Of a stretch of 64,000 nt of DNA, positions 16,988 through 25,947 are shown piece by piece (within the stretch, counting starts at the first letter, position 1; every line of letters starts with the position of its first letter). The notes below the pieces were generated by a model. That model was not told the origin of the DNA, did no database searches, and worked only from the letters and a program-made list of their open reading frames with translations. Both the position numbers and the translations under genes were made by a program. Location: NCBI RefSeq assembly GCF_900157385.1, contig NZ_LT717701.1, positions 598,693-662,692 on the forward strand, written 5' to 3'. Source of the DNA: Mycobacterium terramassiliense (GTDB taxonomy: Bacteria > Actinomycetota > Actinomycetes > Mycobacteriales > Mycobacteriaceae).

Positions 16988-17356
16988 TCAGCCGCGCTCC
17001 CACGGCGCGCTTTCGCCCATCTTCTTGTAGTACTTCGCCAGGTGGCTTTTGACGCGGGCGACGTCTGCCCTGGGCAAATCGATACCGCCGCGAGCGCCGT
17101 CCATGATCGCGCCCGCAATCATCACCCCCCGCGGCACCGCTTTGAGTTCGCCGCCGATCACGTCGGCGAACAGCAGCTTGTATGCCGTGAAGTTGTCCTT
17201 TTTGCCGCTGTCGTACCAGATGTGGGCGTCCCGGTATTTCTGGTTCGGTTTGTCCCGGGCACCGGCCCACTTGCGCACCCGCTTTTCGGCGGCGGCGCCG
17301 TCCCACGGGCGGTCGCGGTCGGCCAGCGGCAGATCCTTGAACGCTGTTACGGACAT
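16988..17356 (-). CDS. Lone phage-capsid/protease-associated type domain protein
   Basis: A 122-residue cytoplasmic protein. PLADRDRPWDGAAAEKRVRKWAG, then KYRDAHIWYDSG, FTAYKLLFADVIGGELKAVP and GARGGIDLPRADVARVKSHLAKYY resemble a segment I recall from prohead-protease or capsid polyproteins of tailed phages, here without the protease or capsid part. No other phage gene is present in the window, so this looks like a domesticated standalone copy. The start ATG 17356 gives MSVTAFKDLP. The function is unknown. Confidence 0.6.
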   Translation of the reverse strand: MSVTAFKDLPLADRDRPWDGAAAEKRVRKWAGARDKPNQKYRDAHIWYDSGKKDNFTAYKLLFADVIGGELKAVPRGVMIAGAIMDGARGGIDLPRADVARVKSHLAKYYKKMGESAPWERG

Positions 17357-17397
17357 GGTTTTCCGCGTGCCCGCTGAAAGGCCCGGATAAACGCCGA

Positions 17398-17847
17398 CTA
17401 ACCGTCCGCTTCGGCGGCCTCGGGGACCTCGCCGGCTCGGCCGGCCGCGGCCAACGCGATCGAAACCGGTACGGGCGTGGCCATCTCGATTTTTCCGTGC
17501 GGATCGTAATAGGCGCCGATGGTGTACTCGCCTTCGGCCTCGACCGGGAAGCTCAGGTTTTCGGTGAAGCACCGGTACTTGGACGGTCGGTCGCCATCGT
17601 CCGGCCAGTGCCACGACGCCTCGAGGCTGCCGCATGGCTCCCACGCGGGATCTTTGCACACGACGTGCAGTTCCGCGTCGTAGTCACCACCGGACCGCGC
17701 GTGCACCACGAGGACGATCGGAACAATTGCCAGCAAGGGGATTTGGTCGACCCGATACCACGTCGTGGGTATGCCGGTGGCATAGATCGCGCCGTTGTCG
17801 TCCAGCGCGGCACTGCCGGCCACGAACAGCGCGGCGATATTCAGCAT
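17398..17847 (-). CDS. DUF6941-like protein of unknown function
   Basis: A 149-residue protein. The opening MLNIAALFVAGSAALDDNGAI, followed by a Tyr/Trp-rich core and a beta-strand-rich body (YDAELHVVCKD, SFPVEAEGEYTIGAYYD), resembles the family of small actinobacterial beta-sandwich proteins known as DUF6941. ATG 17847 is preferred to GTG 17850. There is no clear signal peptide; the N-terminal hydrophobic run is short. It is read leftward, 41 bases before the phage-type domain gene. Confidence 0.55.
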   Translation of the reverse strand: MLNIAALFVAGSAALDDNGAIYATGIPTTWYRVDQIPLLAIVPIVLVVHARSGGDYDAELHVVCKDPAWEPCGSLEASWHWPDDGDRPSKYRCFTENLSFPVEAEGEYTIGAYYDPHGKIEMATPVPVSIALAAAGRAGEVPEAAEADG

Positions 17848-17996
17848 CACGACAGCTTAATTCGCAAGAAATTCGCAAGTGATCGGCGGTAGCTTTCGGC
17901 TCGGCGAACTGAAGTTGGGACCGGTAGCAACGCGGGCGATGTCGAATTGCACAGCAACCCGGCCCACCAGGGCCCCCACCATCGGAAAGGACAACG

Positions 17997-18410
17997 ATGA
18001 GCAACGTTCGTTCCATGACACGACGAATCGCGCGGGCCGCGACGACGGCGTTGGTGGCCGGCGGTATCGGCGTGGCCGGCCTTGGCCCGACCGCAGCAAC
18101 CGCCCACGCGCACCCCGGCCCCGTGCCGCTGAACGCCTGGCCCGGCTGCCCGAACGATCACCCGCAGGGGCCCTGCCACTGGTGCCCCGGGGATCCCCCC
18201 GTGCAGACGGGCAACCTTCGGGTCGACCCCGTACGTTGGGACGCGAATGTCTGCCACACCTACTGGTACGTGTATCCGGGGCAGGGCAACGTTGCCAACA
18301 TGATTTTCGAGGGCGACAGTCCGCCCCCGCCACCCCCGCCGGCGGGGCCGGGCCTGATCAACAGAGACAACTGCCAGCAGATCCTCGGGATCTTCTGCCC
18401 TCACGCCTGA
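17997..18410 (+). CDS. Small secreted proline/cysteine-rich protein
   Basis: A 137-residue exported protein. The signal peptide runs from MSNVRSMTRRIARAA to a cleavage site near AHAHPG, and a GGAAAGG box stands just upstream of the ATG. The mature part contains CPNDHPQGPCHWCPGD, a tryptophan-tyrosine stretch HTYWYVYPGQG, a PPPPPPP run and a final pair of Cys. This looks like a mycobacterial secreted protein family with no known function. A repeat element follows nine bases after the stop. Confidence 0.7.
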   Translation: MSNVRSMTRRIARAATTALVAGGIGVAGLGPTAATAHAHPGPVPLNAWPGCPNDHPQGPCHWCPGDPPVQTGNLRVDPVRWDANVCHTYWYVYPGQGNVANMIFEGDSPPPPPPPAGPGLINRDNCQQILGIFCPHA

Positions 18411-18418
18411 TCGGACGC

Positions 18419-18464
18419 GTGGCGATCGCAAGCGCGGCGCAGCCGGGCGCGGCGGGTCGCCACC
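18419..18464 (-). repeat. Single copy of dispersed 57-bp-type repeat
   Basis: This element begins GTGGCGATCGC and ends GGGTCGCCACC. It matches the reverse complement of the tandem units at 48103-48265 apart from a few substitutions. Its ends form a GTGGCGA/TCGCCAC hairpin and it lies between two convergent stop codons. Confidence 0.75.
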
Positions 18465-18466
18465 AT

Positions 18467-19537
18467 CTAGGCCGGCCCGAGGCCGGGCACGATGTCGCCG
18501 AGGCGGAACGTCACCGGCTGCTCGAGCTGCGCGTAGGTGCACGAGCGGGGGTCACGGTCGGGTCGCCACCGGCTGAACTGGGCGGTGTGCCGGAACCGCG
18601 GGCCTTCCATGTGGTCGTAGCGGACCTCGACCACCCGCTCGGGTCGTAGCGGCACGAACGAGAGATCCTTGCCGGCGTTCCAGCGCGAGAATTCGTTCTT
18701 GCGCGGCGTGCGTTCGCCGGCCTCGTGCGCGGCCCAGTTCCACGGGTGCCCCTCGAAACCGGTTACCAGCGCCTGCAATTCGGCGAACAGCCGTCGCCGT
18801 TCGGCCATCGCCAAGGCGCCGATCACGCCGACCGAGGCGAGCTGCCCGTCGTCGGTGTAAAGCCCGAGCAGCAGCGAGCCGATCGCTTCGCCGCCCGACT
18901 TGTGTACCCGATAGCCGGCGACGACGCAGTCGGCGGTCCGCTCGTGCTTGATCTTGAACATGACGCGCTTGTCCGGCTGATACGTGACGGTCAACGGCTT
19001 GGCGATGACGCCGTCGAGCCCGGCGCCCTCGAACTCCTCAAACCATCGTTGCGCGGTATCCGGGTCGGTGGTCGCCGGCGTGAGATGAATCGACGGCCCG
19101 GAGCCCGCCAAGGCGTCGACGAGGGCGGCGCGCCGCTCGTGGAACGGGCGCCCGGTGTAGTCGTCATCGCCGAGTGCGAGCAGGTCGAACGCGATGAACG
19201 CGGCCGGCGTCTTCTCGGCCAGCATCCGCACCCGCGAATCGGCCGGATGGATCCGCTGCTGCAGCGCCTCGAAGTCCAGGCCGTGGTCGCTCGCGACGAC
19301 GATCTCGCCGTCGATCACGCAGCGTTGCGGTAGTTCGGCTCGCACCGCCGCGACCAGCTCGGGGAAATAGCGCGTCATCGGGCGCTCGTTGCGGCTGCCC
19401 AGCTCGACCTCGTCGCCGTCGCGAAAGCAGATCGACCTGAAGCCGTCCCACTTGGGTTCGTACGACGCGTCCGCGGGGATCGATCGCACCGGCTTGGCCA
19501 GCATCGGCGACACCGGCGGCATGACGGGCAAGTGCAT
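18467..19537 (-). CDS. ligC: ATP-dependent DNA ligase LigC
   Basis: A 356-residue minimal ATP-dependent ligase. The nucleotidyl-transfer motif I is YEPKWDGFRS with the catalytic Lys near residue 29; RNERPMTRYFPEL, VIDGEIVV, FEGAGLDGVIAKP and MFKIKH provide the later motifs, and an OB-fold follows. The recalled sequence of M. tuberculosis LigC (Rv3731, 358 residues) is nearly identical. It seals nicks in ATP-dependent repair. It is divergent from the primase-polymerase at 19563, separated by 25 bases, as in the Rv3730c-Rv3731 arrangement. Confidence 0.95.
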   Translation of the reverse strand: MHLPVMPPVSPMLAKPVRSIPADASYEPKWDGFRSICFRDGDEVELGSRNERPMTRYFPELVAAVRAELPQRCVIDGEIVVASDHGLDFEALQQRIHPADSRVRMLAEKTPAAFIAFDLLALGDDDYTGRPFHERRAALVDALAGSGPSIHLTPATTDPDTAQRWFEEFEGAGLDGVIAKPLTVTYQPDKRVMFKIKHERTADCVVAGYRVHKSGGEAIGSLLLGLYTDDGQLASVGVIGALAMAERRRLFAELQALVTGFEGHPWNWAAHEAGERTPRKNEFSRWNAGKDLSFVPLRPERVVEVRYDHMEGPRFRHTAQFSRWRPDRDPRSCTYAQLEQPVTFRLGDIVPGLGPA

Positions 19538-19562
19538 GAGGTCATTGTGCTGGAATCATCGG

Positions 19563-20591
19563 GTGGCTGTTGCAGCGGAGGAAATCGACGTCGACGGCAT
19601 CGCCGTGCGGCTGACCAACCCCGACAAGGTTTATTTCCCCGCGCTGGGGTCGGAAGGGACCAAGCGGCGGCTCGTCGAGTACTACCGGGCCGTGGCGGGC
19701 GGGCCGATGCTGACCGCGCTGCGCGACCGGCCCACCCATCTGCAGCGTTTCCCGGACGGCATCGACGGCGAGGAGATCTACCAGAAGCGGGTACCGCAGC
19801 ACCATCCCGACTACCTGGAGACCTGCCGGGTGACGTTCCCGTCGGGACGCTCCGCCGACGCGCTGAAGGTGACCCACCCGTCGGCGATCGTGTGGGCGGC
19901 GCAGATGGGCACCATCACGCTGCATCCGTGGCAGGTGCGCTGCCCGGACGTCGACCATCCCGACGAGTTGCGCATCGACCTGGATCCGCAGCCCGGCACC
20001 GGTTTTCAGCAGGCGCGCGCGGTCGCCGTCGATGTGCTGCGGCCGCTGCTCGACGAACTCGGCCTGGTCGGCTACCCGAAGACCTCGGGCGGGCGTGGGG
20101 TGCACGTGTTCCTGCGCGTCGCGACCGACTGGGACTTCGTCGAGGTGCGCCGGGCGGGCATCGCGCTGGCCCGCGAGGTGGAGCGCCGTGCGCCCGACGC
20201 CGTGACCACCTCGTGGTGGAAGGAGGAGCGCGGCGAGCGGATCTTCATCGACTTCAACCAGAACGCCCGGGACCGCACCATGGCCTCGCCGTATTCGGTG
20301 CGGCGCACGCCGATCGCGACGGTGTCGACGCCGCTGACGTGGGACGAGCTGGCCGGCGCCGATCCCGACGACTACACCATGGCGACCGTGCCCGACCTGG
20401 TGCGGCGCCGGTCCGATCCGTGGGCCGGCATCGACGACGTGGCCCAGTCGATCGCGCCGTTGCTGGAGATGGCCGACGCCGACGAGAAGCGCGGACTGGG
20501 CGACATGCCCTATCCGCCGAACTACCCGAAGATGCCGGGCGAGCCGAAGCGGGTGCAGCCCAGCAAGGACACGGACCGCAAGCGGACCTGA
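19563..20591 (+). CDS. LigD-type primase-polymerase (Prim-PolC / Rv3730c-like)
   Basis: A 342-residue archaeo-eukaryotic primase-type polymerase related to the polymerase domain of LigD. The catalytic acidic pair is in RIDLDPQPG, GYPKTSGGRGVHVF carries the phosphate-contacting residues, and IFIDFNQNARDRT the third acidic position. GTG 19563 is preferred because the gene then starts clear of ligC, although in-frame codons continue upstream. Relatives fill short gaps, often inserting ribonucleotides, and work with LigC in excision repair. Residues after about 300 form a Pro-rich tail. Confidence 0.88.
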   Translation: MAVAAEEIDVDGIAVRLTNPDKVYFPALGSEGTKRRLVEYYRAVAGGPMLTALRDRPTHLQRFPDGIDGEEIYQKRVPQHHPDYLETCRVTFPSGRSADALKVTHPSAIVWAAQMGTITLHPWQVRCPDVDHPDELRIDLDPQPGTGFQQARAVAVDVLRPLLDELGLVGYPKTSGGRGVHVFLRVATDWDFVEVRRAGIALAREVERRAPDAVTTSWWKEERGERIFIDFNQNARDRTMASPYSVRRTPIATVSTPLTWDELAGADPDDYTMATVPDLVRRRSDPWAGIDDVAQSIAPLLEMADADEKRGLGDMPYPPNYPKMPGEPKRVQPSKDTDRKRT

Positions 20592-20677
20592 GCCGGAAGA
20601 AGTCCGCGTGCGCAGCGGCTAGACGTACGCGTTTTCGCTGATGTTTTATTGCGCCTGTGGGCCGCATGCTGGCTAGC

Positions 20678-23600
20678 ATGAGCGAGATTGATCCACGCGC
20701 GGATGCACCGCTGGTGGAGTGGAGCGATCTTGGTGTGAGCGGGCTTTTGCCGACGGGCACAGTAACGCTGCTGTTGGCTGATGTGGAGAACTCGACCGGG
20801 TTGTGGGAGTCCCAGCCCGAGCAGATGACCGCGGCGTTCGCGCGGCTGGATGAGGTGTTGTCGCAGCTGCTGGCCGCCCATGGTGGGATGCGCCCGGTGG
20901 AGCAGGGTGAGGGCGACAGCTTTGTGGTGGCCTTCGCGCGGGCCAGTGATGCGGTGGCGTGCGCGCTGGGTTTGCAGCGGGCGCCGTTGGCTCCGATCGG
21001 TTTGCGGATTGGGGTGCATACCGGCGAGGTGGTGTTGCGTGGCGAGGGCAACTACATCGGTCCGGCCATGAATCGCACGGCGCGGCTGCGTGATTTGGCC
21101 CGTGGCGGGCAGACGGTGTTGTCGGGTGTGACCGAGGCGCTCGTGGTCGACACGCTGCCGCCCGATGCGTGGCTGATCGATCTGGGCACCCACGAGCTGC
21201 GCGGTATGGCCCGCCCCGAACGCGTGGTGCAGCTGTGCCATCCCGACCTGCGCACCGAGTTTCCGACCTTGCGCACGCCAAAAAGCATTGCCGCGCACAA
21301 TCTTCCGTCGCAGTTCACCCGGTTTGTGGGCCGCCGCCTACAGGTGACCGAGGTCCGCAAGCTGTCGTCGGAGGACCGGCTCGTCACCCTGACCGGGGCG
21401 GGCGGGGTAGGCAAGACGCGCCTGGCCGTGGAAGTCGCGAGCCAGTCGGTGGCCGAGTACGGCGATGGTGTTTGGTATGTGGATCTGGCGCCGATCACCG
21501 ACCCCGAGCTGGTGCCGGTGACGGTGGCCCGCGCGCTGGGGCTGCCCGACCAGCCCGGCCGATCGACGATGGACACAGTGCTGCACTTCGTTCGCGATCG
21601 CCAGCTGCTGATGGTGCTGGACAATTGCGAGCACCTGCTGGACGCGTGCGCGGAAATGGTTGTCGCTCTCTTGAGTGCGACACCGGGGCTGAGCCTGCTG
21701 GCCACCAGTCGTGAACCGCTCGGCGTGGGTGGCGAGGCGACGTGGCGAGTGCCGTCGTTATCGGTGGCCGACGAAGCCATCGAGTTGTTCGCCGACCGTG
21801 CGCGTCTGGGCCACACCGGTTTCGCCCTCACCGACGACAGTGCCGCCGTTGTTGCCGAGATCTGTCAGCGTCTCGACGGGATGCCGCTGGCAATTGAGCT
21901 GGCGGCGGCACGTGTACGGGCGTTGTCGCTGCCCGAGATCCTCGGCAGCTTGCACGACCGCTTCAGGCTGCTGACCGGCGGGTCGCGCACCGCGGTGCGC
22001 CGCCAGCAGACGCTGCGCGCGTCGGTGGATTGGTCGCACGCGTTGCTCACCGAGCCGGAGCGGGTCCTATTCCGCCGGCTGGCGGCATTCTCGGGTGGCT
22101 TCGACCTCGACTCCGCCCAGGCAGTCGCCGCCGGCGGCGAGATCCAGCGCTACCAAGTGCTCGATCAACTCAGCCTGTTGGTGGACAAGTCTCTGGTGGT
22201 GGCGGACGAGAGCGGCAGCCGAACGCGCTATCAGCTCTTGGAGACGGTGCGCCAGTACGCGCAGGAAAAGCTCGGGGAGTCCGGCGAGGCCGATGCCGTG
22301 CGGACGCGCCACCGCGATCACTACACGGCGATGGCGGCTCTGCTCGACGCGCCAGCGGGCAGTGATTACGAGCAGCATCTCGAGCAGGCCGAAACCGAGA
22401 TCGACAACCTGCGCGCCGCGTTCGGGTGGAGTCGCGAAAAGTTCGATCTCGAGCCGGCGTTGGCGCTGGCGTCGTCACTCCAGCCGCTGTGGCAGGGACG
22501 TGGCCGCCTCCGGGAAGGGCTGGCCTGGTTCAACGCCGCCCTCACCGGCGACAACGCGCCGTGTCCGGAGGTGGCGGGCGCGGTGCGGGCGAGCGCGCTC
22601 GCCGACCGAGCCTTGCTCGCCACCTGGATGGGCGAGCCCGACACTTTGGATCAGGCTCAGCAGGCTCTGGCGCTCGCGCTCGAGGTCGACGACCCCTCGC
22701 TGCTGGCGCGGTCGCTGAGCGCCTGCGGGTACGTAGCCGCCTACACCAATCCAGAGGCGGCCCGGAGATACTTCGCGGAAGCGATCGGCCCGGCCCGGGC
22801 GTCGGGCGATCGGTGGAGTCTTAGCCAGATCCTGGCCTCGCAGGCGGCCGGGGCAATCGTGGCGGGTGACCCGATCGCGGGGCGCGCGGCCGCCGAAGAA
22901 GGACTCGACCTTGCCGATGCGATCGGTGACCGGTGGACCTCGCGCCGGTGCCGCTGCGGCCGCGGAATCACGCAGCTTTGGCAGGGCGATCTGGCTGGAG
23001 CCGTAGCGCAGTTTCGCGAGGTCGCTGCCGAGGCTGAGGCTGCCCACGACCATGTCTTCAGGGGGGACAGCCTCGCATACCTGGGCGTTGCACTCGCGCA
23101 TAAGGGCGACGCGGATGCGGCCCGCGCCGCCGCCGACGCCGCCGTCGAAGCCGCTGTCGAGCTGGGTCGGCTCAAAGCGGGCGTCGCCTACGTCACGTTG
23201 GCTGTCGCGGCCTTGGCTGTCGGCGATGCTGCGACAGCGCGGGACGCAACCGAGGCCGCGCCTGAGCTGAGTGTTCATTTGGAGGGGCGCCGCGCCATGG
23301 GTGCGGAAACCGCGCTGGCGGCCGGGGATTTGATCGCTGCGCGCCGTCGGGCCGACGACACGATCGCGACGGCTTCCGGCTTTTGGTTGATGTCGGCCCT
23401 GACCACACGCAGCCGCGTAGCGATCGCGCAAGGCGAGCCGGAGCTGGCCGAACGCGACGCCCACGACGCGCTCGCAATCGCCGCCGAGATCGAGGCATAC
23501 CTCTTGGTCCCCGACATTTTGGAGTGCCTCGGTGTGCTGGCCGGCGACACCGGCAGCCACCGCGGGGCCACCCGCCTCTTCGGCGCGGCGCGCGCCAGCC

Positions 23601-23980
23601 GTCAGCGCATGGGCACCGTGCGCTTCAAGGTCTTCGACGCCGGCTACGAGGACTCTGTGGCGGCGCTGCGAGCAGCGTTGGGGGAGAAGGACTTTGACTC
23701 CGCCTGGGCCGAGGGCGCCGCGCTGTCCACCGGGGAGGCGATCGCCTACGCGCGGCGCGGGCGCGGCGAACGCAAACGGCCCGCCAGCGGCTGGGCGTCG
23801 CTCACGCCAGCCGAGCGCGACGTCGTAAGACTCGTCAGCGAGGGGCTCGGCAACAACGACATCGCCACAAGGCTGTTTGTTTCACCGCGCACCGTTCAGT
23901 CCCACCTCACCCACGTCTACGCCAAACTCGGCCTGACGTCGCGGGTGCAGCTCGCGGCGGAGGCGGCCCGCCAGGCCTGA
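20678..23980 (+). CDS. Class III cyclase-ATPase-LuxR regulator (Rv0386-like)
   Basis: A 1100-residue three-part regulator. Residues 25-190 form a class III nucleotide cyclase with metal Asp35 (LLLADVENSTG) and Asp80 (GEGDSF), and transition-state residues N132 and R136. The purine-specifying pair, normally Lys and Asp, is Gln76 and Asn125, as known for Rv0386. Next comes an AP-ATPase with Walker A GAGGVGKT near residue 235, a long TPR-like helical region, and a C-terminal LuxR helix-turn-helix (LTPAERDVVRLVSEGLGNNDIATRL, residues 1040-1095). ATG 20678 was chosen; ATG 20666 is equally possible. It probably couples a signal and nucleotide binding to transcription. Targets are unknown. Confidence 0.85.
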   Translation: MSEIDPRADAPLVEWSDLGVSGLLPTGTVTLLLADVENSTGLWESQPEQMTAAFARLDEVLSQLLAAHGGMRPVEQGEGDSFVVAFARASDAVACALGLQRAPLAPIGLRIGVHTGEVVLRGEGNYIGPAMNRTARLRDLARGGQTVLSGVTEALVVDTLPPDAWLIDLGTHELRGMARPERVVQLCHPDLRTEFPTLRTPKSIAAHNLPSQFTRFVGRRLQVTEVRKLSSEDRLVTLTGAGGVGKTRLAVEVASQSVAEYGDGVWYVDLAPITDPELVPVTVARALGLPDQPGRSTMDTVLHFVRDRQLLMVLDNCEHLLDACAEMVVALLSATPGLSLLATSREPLGVGGEATWRVPSLSVADEAIELFADRARLGHTGFALTDDSAAVVAEICQRLDGMPLAIELAAARVRALSLPEILGSLHDRFRLLTGGSRTAVRRQQTLRASVDWSHALLTEPERVLFRRLAAFSGGFDLDSAQAVAAGGEIQRYQVLDQLSLLVDKSLVVADESGSRTRYQLLETVRQYAQEKLGESGEADAVRTRHRDHYTAMAALLDAPAGSDYEQHLEQAETEIDNLRAAFGWSREKFDLEPALALASSLQPLWQGRGRLREGLAWFNAALTGDNAPCPEVAGAVRASALADRALLATWMGEPDTLDQAQQALALALEVDDPSLLARSLSACGYVAAYTNPEAARRYFAEAIGPARASGDRWSLSQILASQAAGAIVAGDPIAGRAAAEEGLDLADAIGDRWTSRRCRCGRGITQLWQGDLAGAVAQFREVAAEAEAAHDHVFRGDSLAYLGVALAHKGDADAARAAADAAVEAAVELGRLKAGVAYVTLAVAALAVGDAATARDATEAAPELSVHLEGRRAMGAETALAAGDLIAARRRADDTIATASGFWLMSALTTRSRVAIAQGEPELAERDAHDALAIAAEIEAYLLVPDILECLGVLAGDTGSHRGATRLFGAARASRQRMGTVRFKVFDAGYEDSVAALRAALGEKDFDSAWAEGAALSTGEAIAYARRGRGERKRPASGWASLTPAERDVVRLVSEGLGNNDIATRLFVSPRTVQSHLTHVYAKLGLTSRVQLAAEAARQA

Positions 23981-24110
23981 GCGGCCTCGCGTCCGCTGTC
24001 GGACTTCAATCAGGGAATCTCCAGCTCACGGGTTTTTCGCGGCGGTCAACCGGTTATTCCGTCTCAAAAACCATCGACCGCAGAATTGCACGATCAACTG
24101 GAGGTCGCAC

Positions 24111-25118
24111 ATGGGCATCGGAATTTCGGTCCGGGGGTTGACCAAGTCGTTCGGGGCCGCCCGAGTGTGGGAAGACGTCACGCTGGACATCCCGGCTGGG
24201 GAGGTGAGCGGGCTGATCGGCCCGTCGGGAACCGGCAAATCGGTGTTTTTGAAGTCGCTGATCGGGCTGCTGCGCCCGGAGCGCGGCTCGATCGTCGTCG
24301 ACGGTGTCGACATCATGCAGAGCACGGCCAGGGAGCTGTACGAGATCCGCAGGCTGTTCGGCGTCATGTTCCAGGACGGCGCGCTGTTCGGCTCGATGAA
24401 CTTGTACGACAACACCGCATTCCCGTTGCGGGAGCACACCAACAAGACCGAACGCGAGATCCGCGACATCGTCATGGAGAAGCTCGAGCTGGTGGGGCTG
24501 CAAGGCGACGAAAACAAGTACCCCGGCGAGATCTCCGGCGGTATGAAAAAGCGCGCCGGACTGGCCCGCTCGCTGGTCCTCGACCCGGAGATCATCCTCT
24601 GTGACGAGCCCGACTCCGGACTGGACCCCGTCCGCACCGCCTACCTGTGCCAGCTGCTCATCGACATCAACGCGCAGACCGACGCCACGATCCTGATCGT
24701 GACCCACAACATCAACGTGGCTCGCACCGTGCCCGACAACATCGGCATGCTGTTCCGGCACAAGCTGGTGATGTTCGGTCCGCGCGAGATGCTGCTGACC
24801 AGCGACGAACCGGTGGTGGGACAGTTCCTCAACGGCCGCCGCATCGGACCGATCGGCATGTCCGAGGAGAAGGACGAGGCGACCATGGCCGAGGAGCAGG
24901 CGATGGTCGACGCCGGCCAACACGCGGGCGGCGTGGATGACGTCGAGGGGGTGCCGCCGCAGGTGGTTGCCACTCCCGGCATGCCGGTGCGCAAGGCCGT
25001 CGAGCGTCGCCGCGCTCGTGTGCGCGAGATGTTGCACACCCTTCCACCCAAGGCGCAGCAGGCCATCCTGGACGACTTGGAGGGCGATACCGCATCGGTT
25101 GGCGCACAGCGGCGCTGA
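24111..25118 (+). CDS. Mce-type ABC transporter ATP-binding protein (MceG paralogue)
   Basis: A 335-residue ATPase. Walker A is GPSGTGKS at 37-44, the signature ISGGMKKRAGLARSL near 143-157, Walker B IILCDEPDSGLDP near 164, and the switch His in VTHNIN. The C-terminal extension MSEEKDEATMAEEQ through REMLHTLPPKAQQAILDDLEG is specific to MceG (Mkl, Rv0655), which energises all Mce lipid importers. It lacks the N-terminal leader and last residues of Rv0655, and the neighbours are not those of the ribosomal-operon locus of mkl, so it is probably a second copy. GGAGG stands before the ATG. Confidence 0.85.
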   Translation: MGIGISVRGLTKSFGAARVWEDVTLDIPAGEVSGLIGPSGTGKSVFLKSLIGLLRPERGSIVVDGVDIMQSTARELYEIRRLFGVMFQDGALFGSMNLYDNTAFPLREHTNKTEREIRDIVMEKLELVGLQGDENKYPGEISGGMKKRAGLARSLVLDPEIILCDEPDSGLDPVRTAYLCQLLIDINAQTDATILIVTHNINVARTVPDNIGMLFRHKLVMFGPREMLLTSDEPVVGQFLNGRRIGPIGMSEEKDEATMAEEQAMVDAGQHAGGVDDVEGVPPQVVATPGMPVRKAVERRRARVREMLHTLPPKAQQAILDDLEGDTASVGAQRR

Positions 25119-25152
25119 GCACCCGGTGCGGAAAGCGATCCTAGCCCGGCGG

Positions 25153-25947
25153 CTACGCCGGCGAGGGCTGCGGCCGCGATGCGCGGCCGGCAAGTAGCCC
25201 GATGAGGGCCGCCGCCAGGCCGGTAGCGGTCGCCTCCACCGACGACCCCGACAGCACGAAATACCCGAAAGCGCAGCCGCCGCACAGCAAAACGATGCGC
25301 GACGGCGTCCACGCGGCCGCGGAGGGCAGCCGGTAGGACAAACCGATGCCGAGCAGCAGGGCCAGGACATGGCCGACGGCGGTGAAGTCCGCTCCCAGCG
25401 CCACCGTCACTGCGATCCCGAGCCACCACCCGGCCCACGCCGCTCGCCAGCGCGACGGTACGGACGCCGTCAGCGCCCCGAGCACGCACACTGCGCCGTA
25501 ACTGACCCCCACGTCGCTCGCTCGCGCAATAGAGGACGGCAGCCAGCCCGCCTCGAGCGCGACGACCAGCCCCAGCGCGACCAGCAACGTGGCGCCGATA
25601 TGGCCGACCGCGAAGGTGACGACCAATCCCTTGCCACGCCAAAGCAATTCGCCCAAGGCTAACAAGCACACCAGCCATGGCAGCCAGAGGTAGACCTCGC
25701 CACCGTCGTCGACGAACGCGCTGCCGACCAACGTGGTGAGGCGCCCGTGGGCGAGGTTGTGCAGGTTGGTGCTCATCCGGCTGACGACGACGTCGCGCGC
25801 GTGCGGACCGAGCGCCTTCAGCATGACCGAGATCGCGGCCAGCGCGACGGCGTAGGCCGCCGTGACGCGCACCGATGCCGCGCGGGACAACGCCCGCGCG
25901 GCCCAGCTCGCCGTGGTCTCGCGAACAGCTATGGCGGCCATCGTCAT
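25153..25947 (-). CDS. Rhomboid-like polytopic membrane protein
   Basis: A 264-residue protein with about six hydrophobic helices, for example VTAAYAVALAAISVMLKAL, LWLPWLVCLLALGELLW and IVLLCGGCAFGYFVLSG. GVSYGA offers a rhomboid-type active-site Ser and VGHVLALLLGIGLSY the His in the expected order, which fits the actinobacterial rhomboid-like group; proteolytic activity is not certain. ATG 25947 overlaps the stop of the decarboxylase-like gene upstream by four bases, so the two are made together. The role is unknown. Confidence 0.65.
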   Translation of the reverse strand: MTMAAIAVRETTASWAARALSRAASVRVTAAYAVALAAISVMLKALGPHARDVVVSRMSTNLHNLAHGRLTTLVGSAFVDDGGEVYLWLPWLVCLLALGELLWRGKGLVVTFAVGHIGATLLVALGLVVALEAGWLPSSIARASDVGVSYGAVCVLGALTASVPSRWRAAWAGWWLGIAVTVALGADFTAVGHVLALLLGIGLSYRLPSAAAWTPSRIVLLCGGCAFGYFVLSGSSVEATATGLAAALIGLLAGRASRPQPSPA

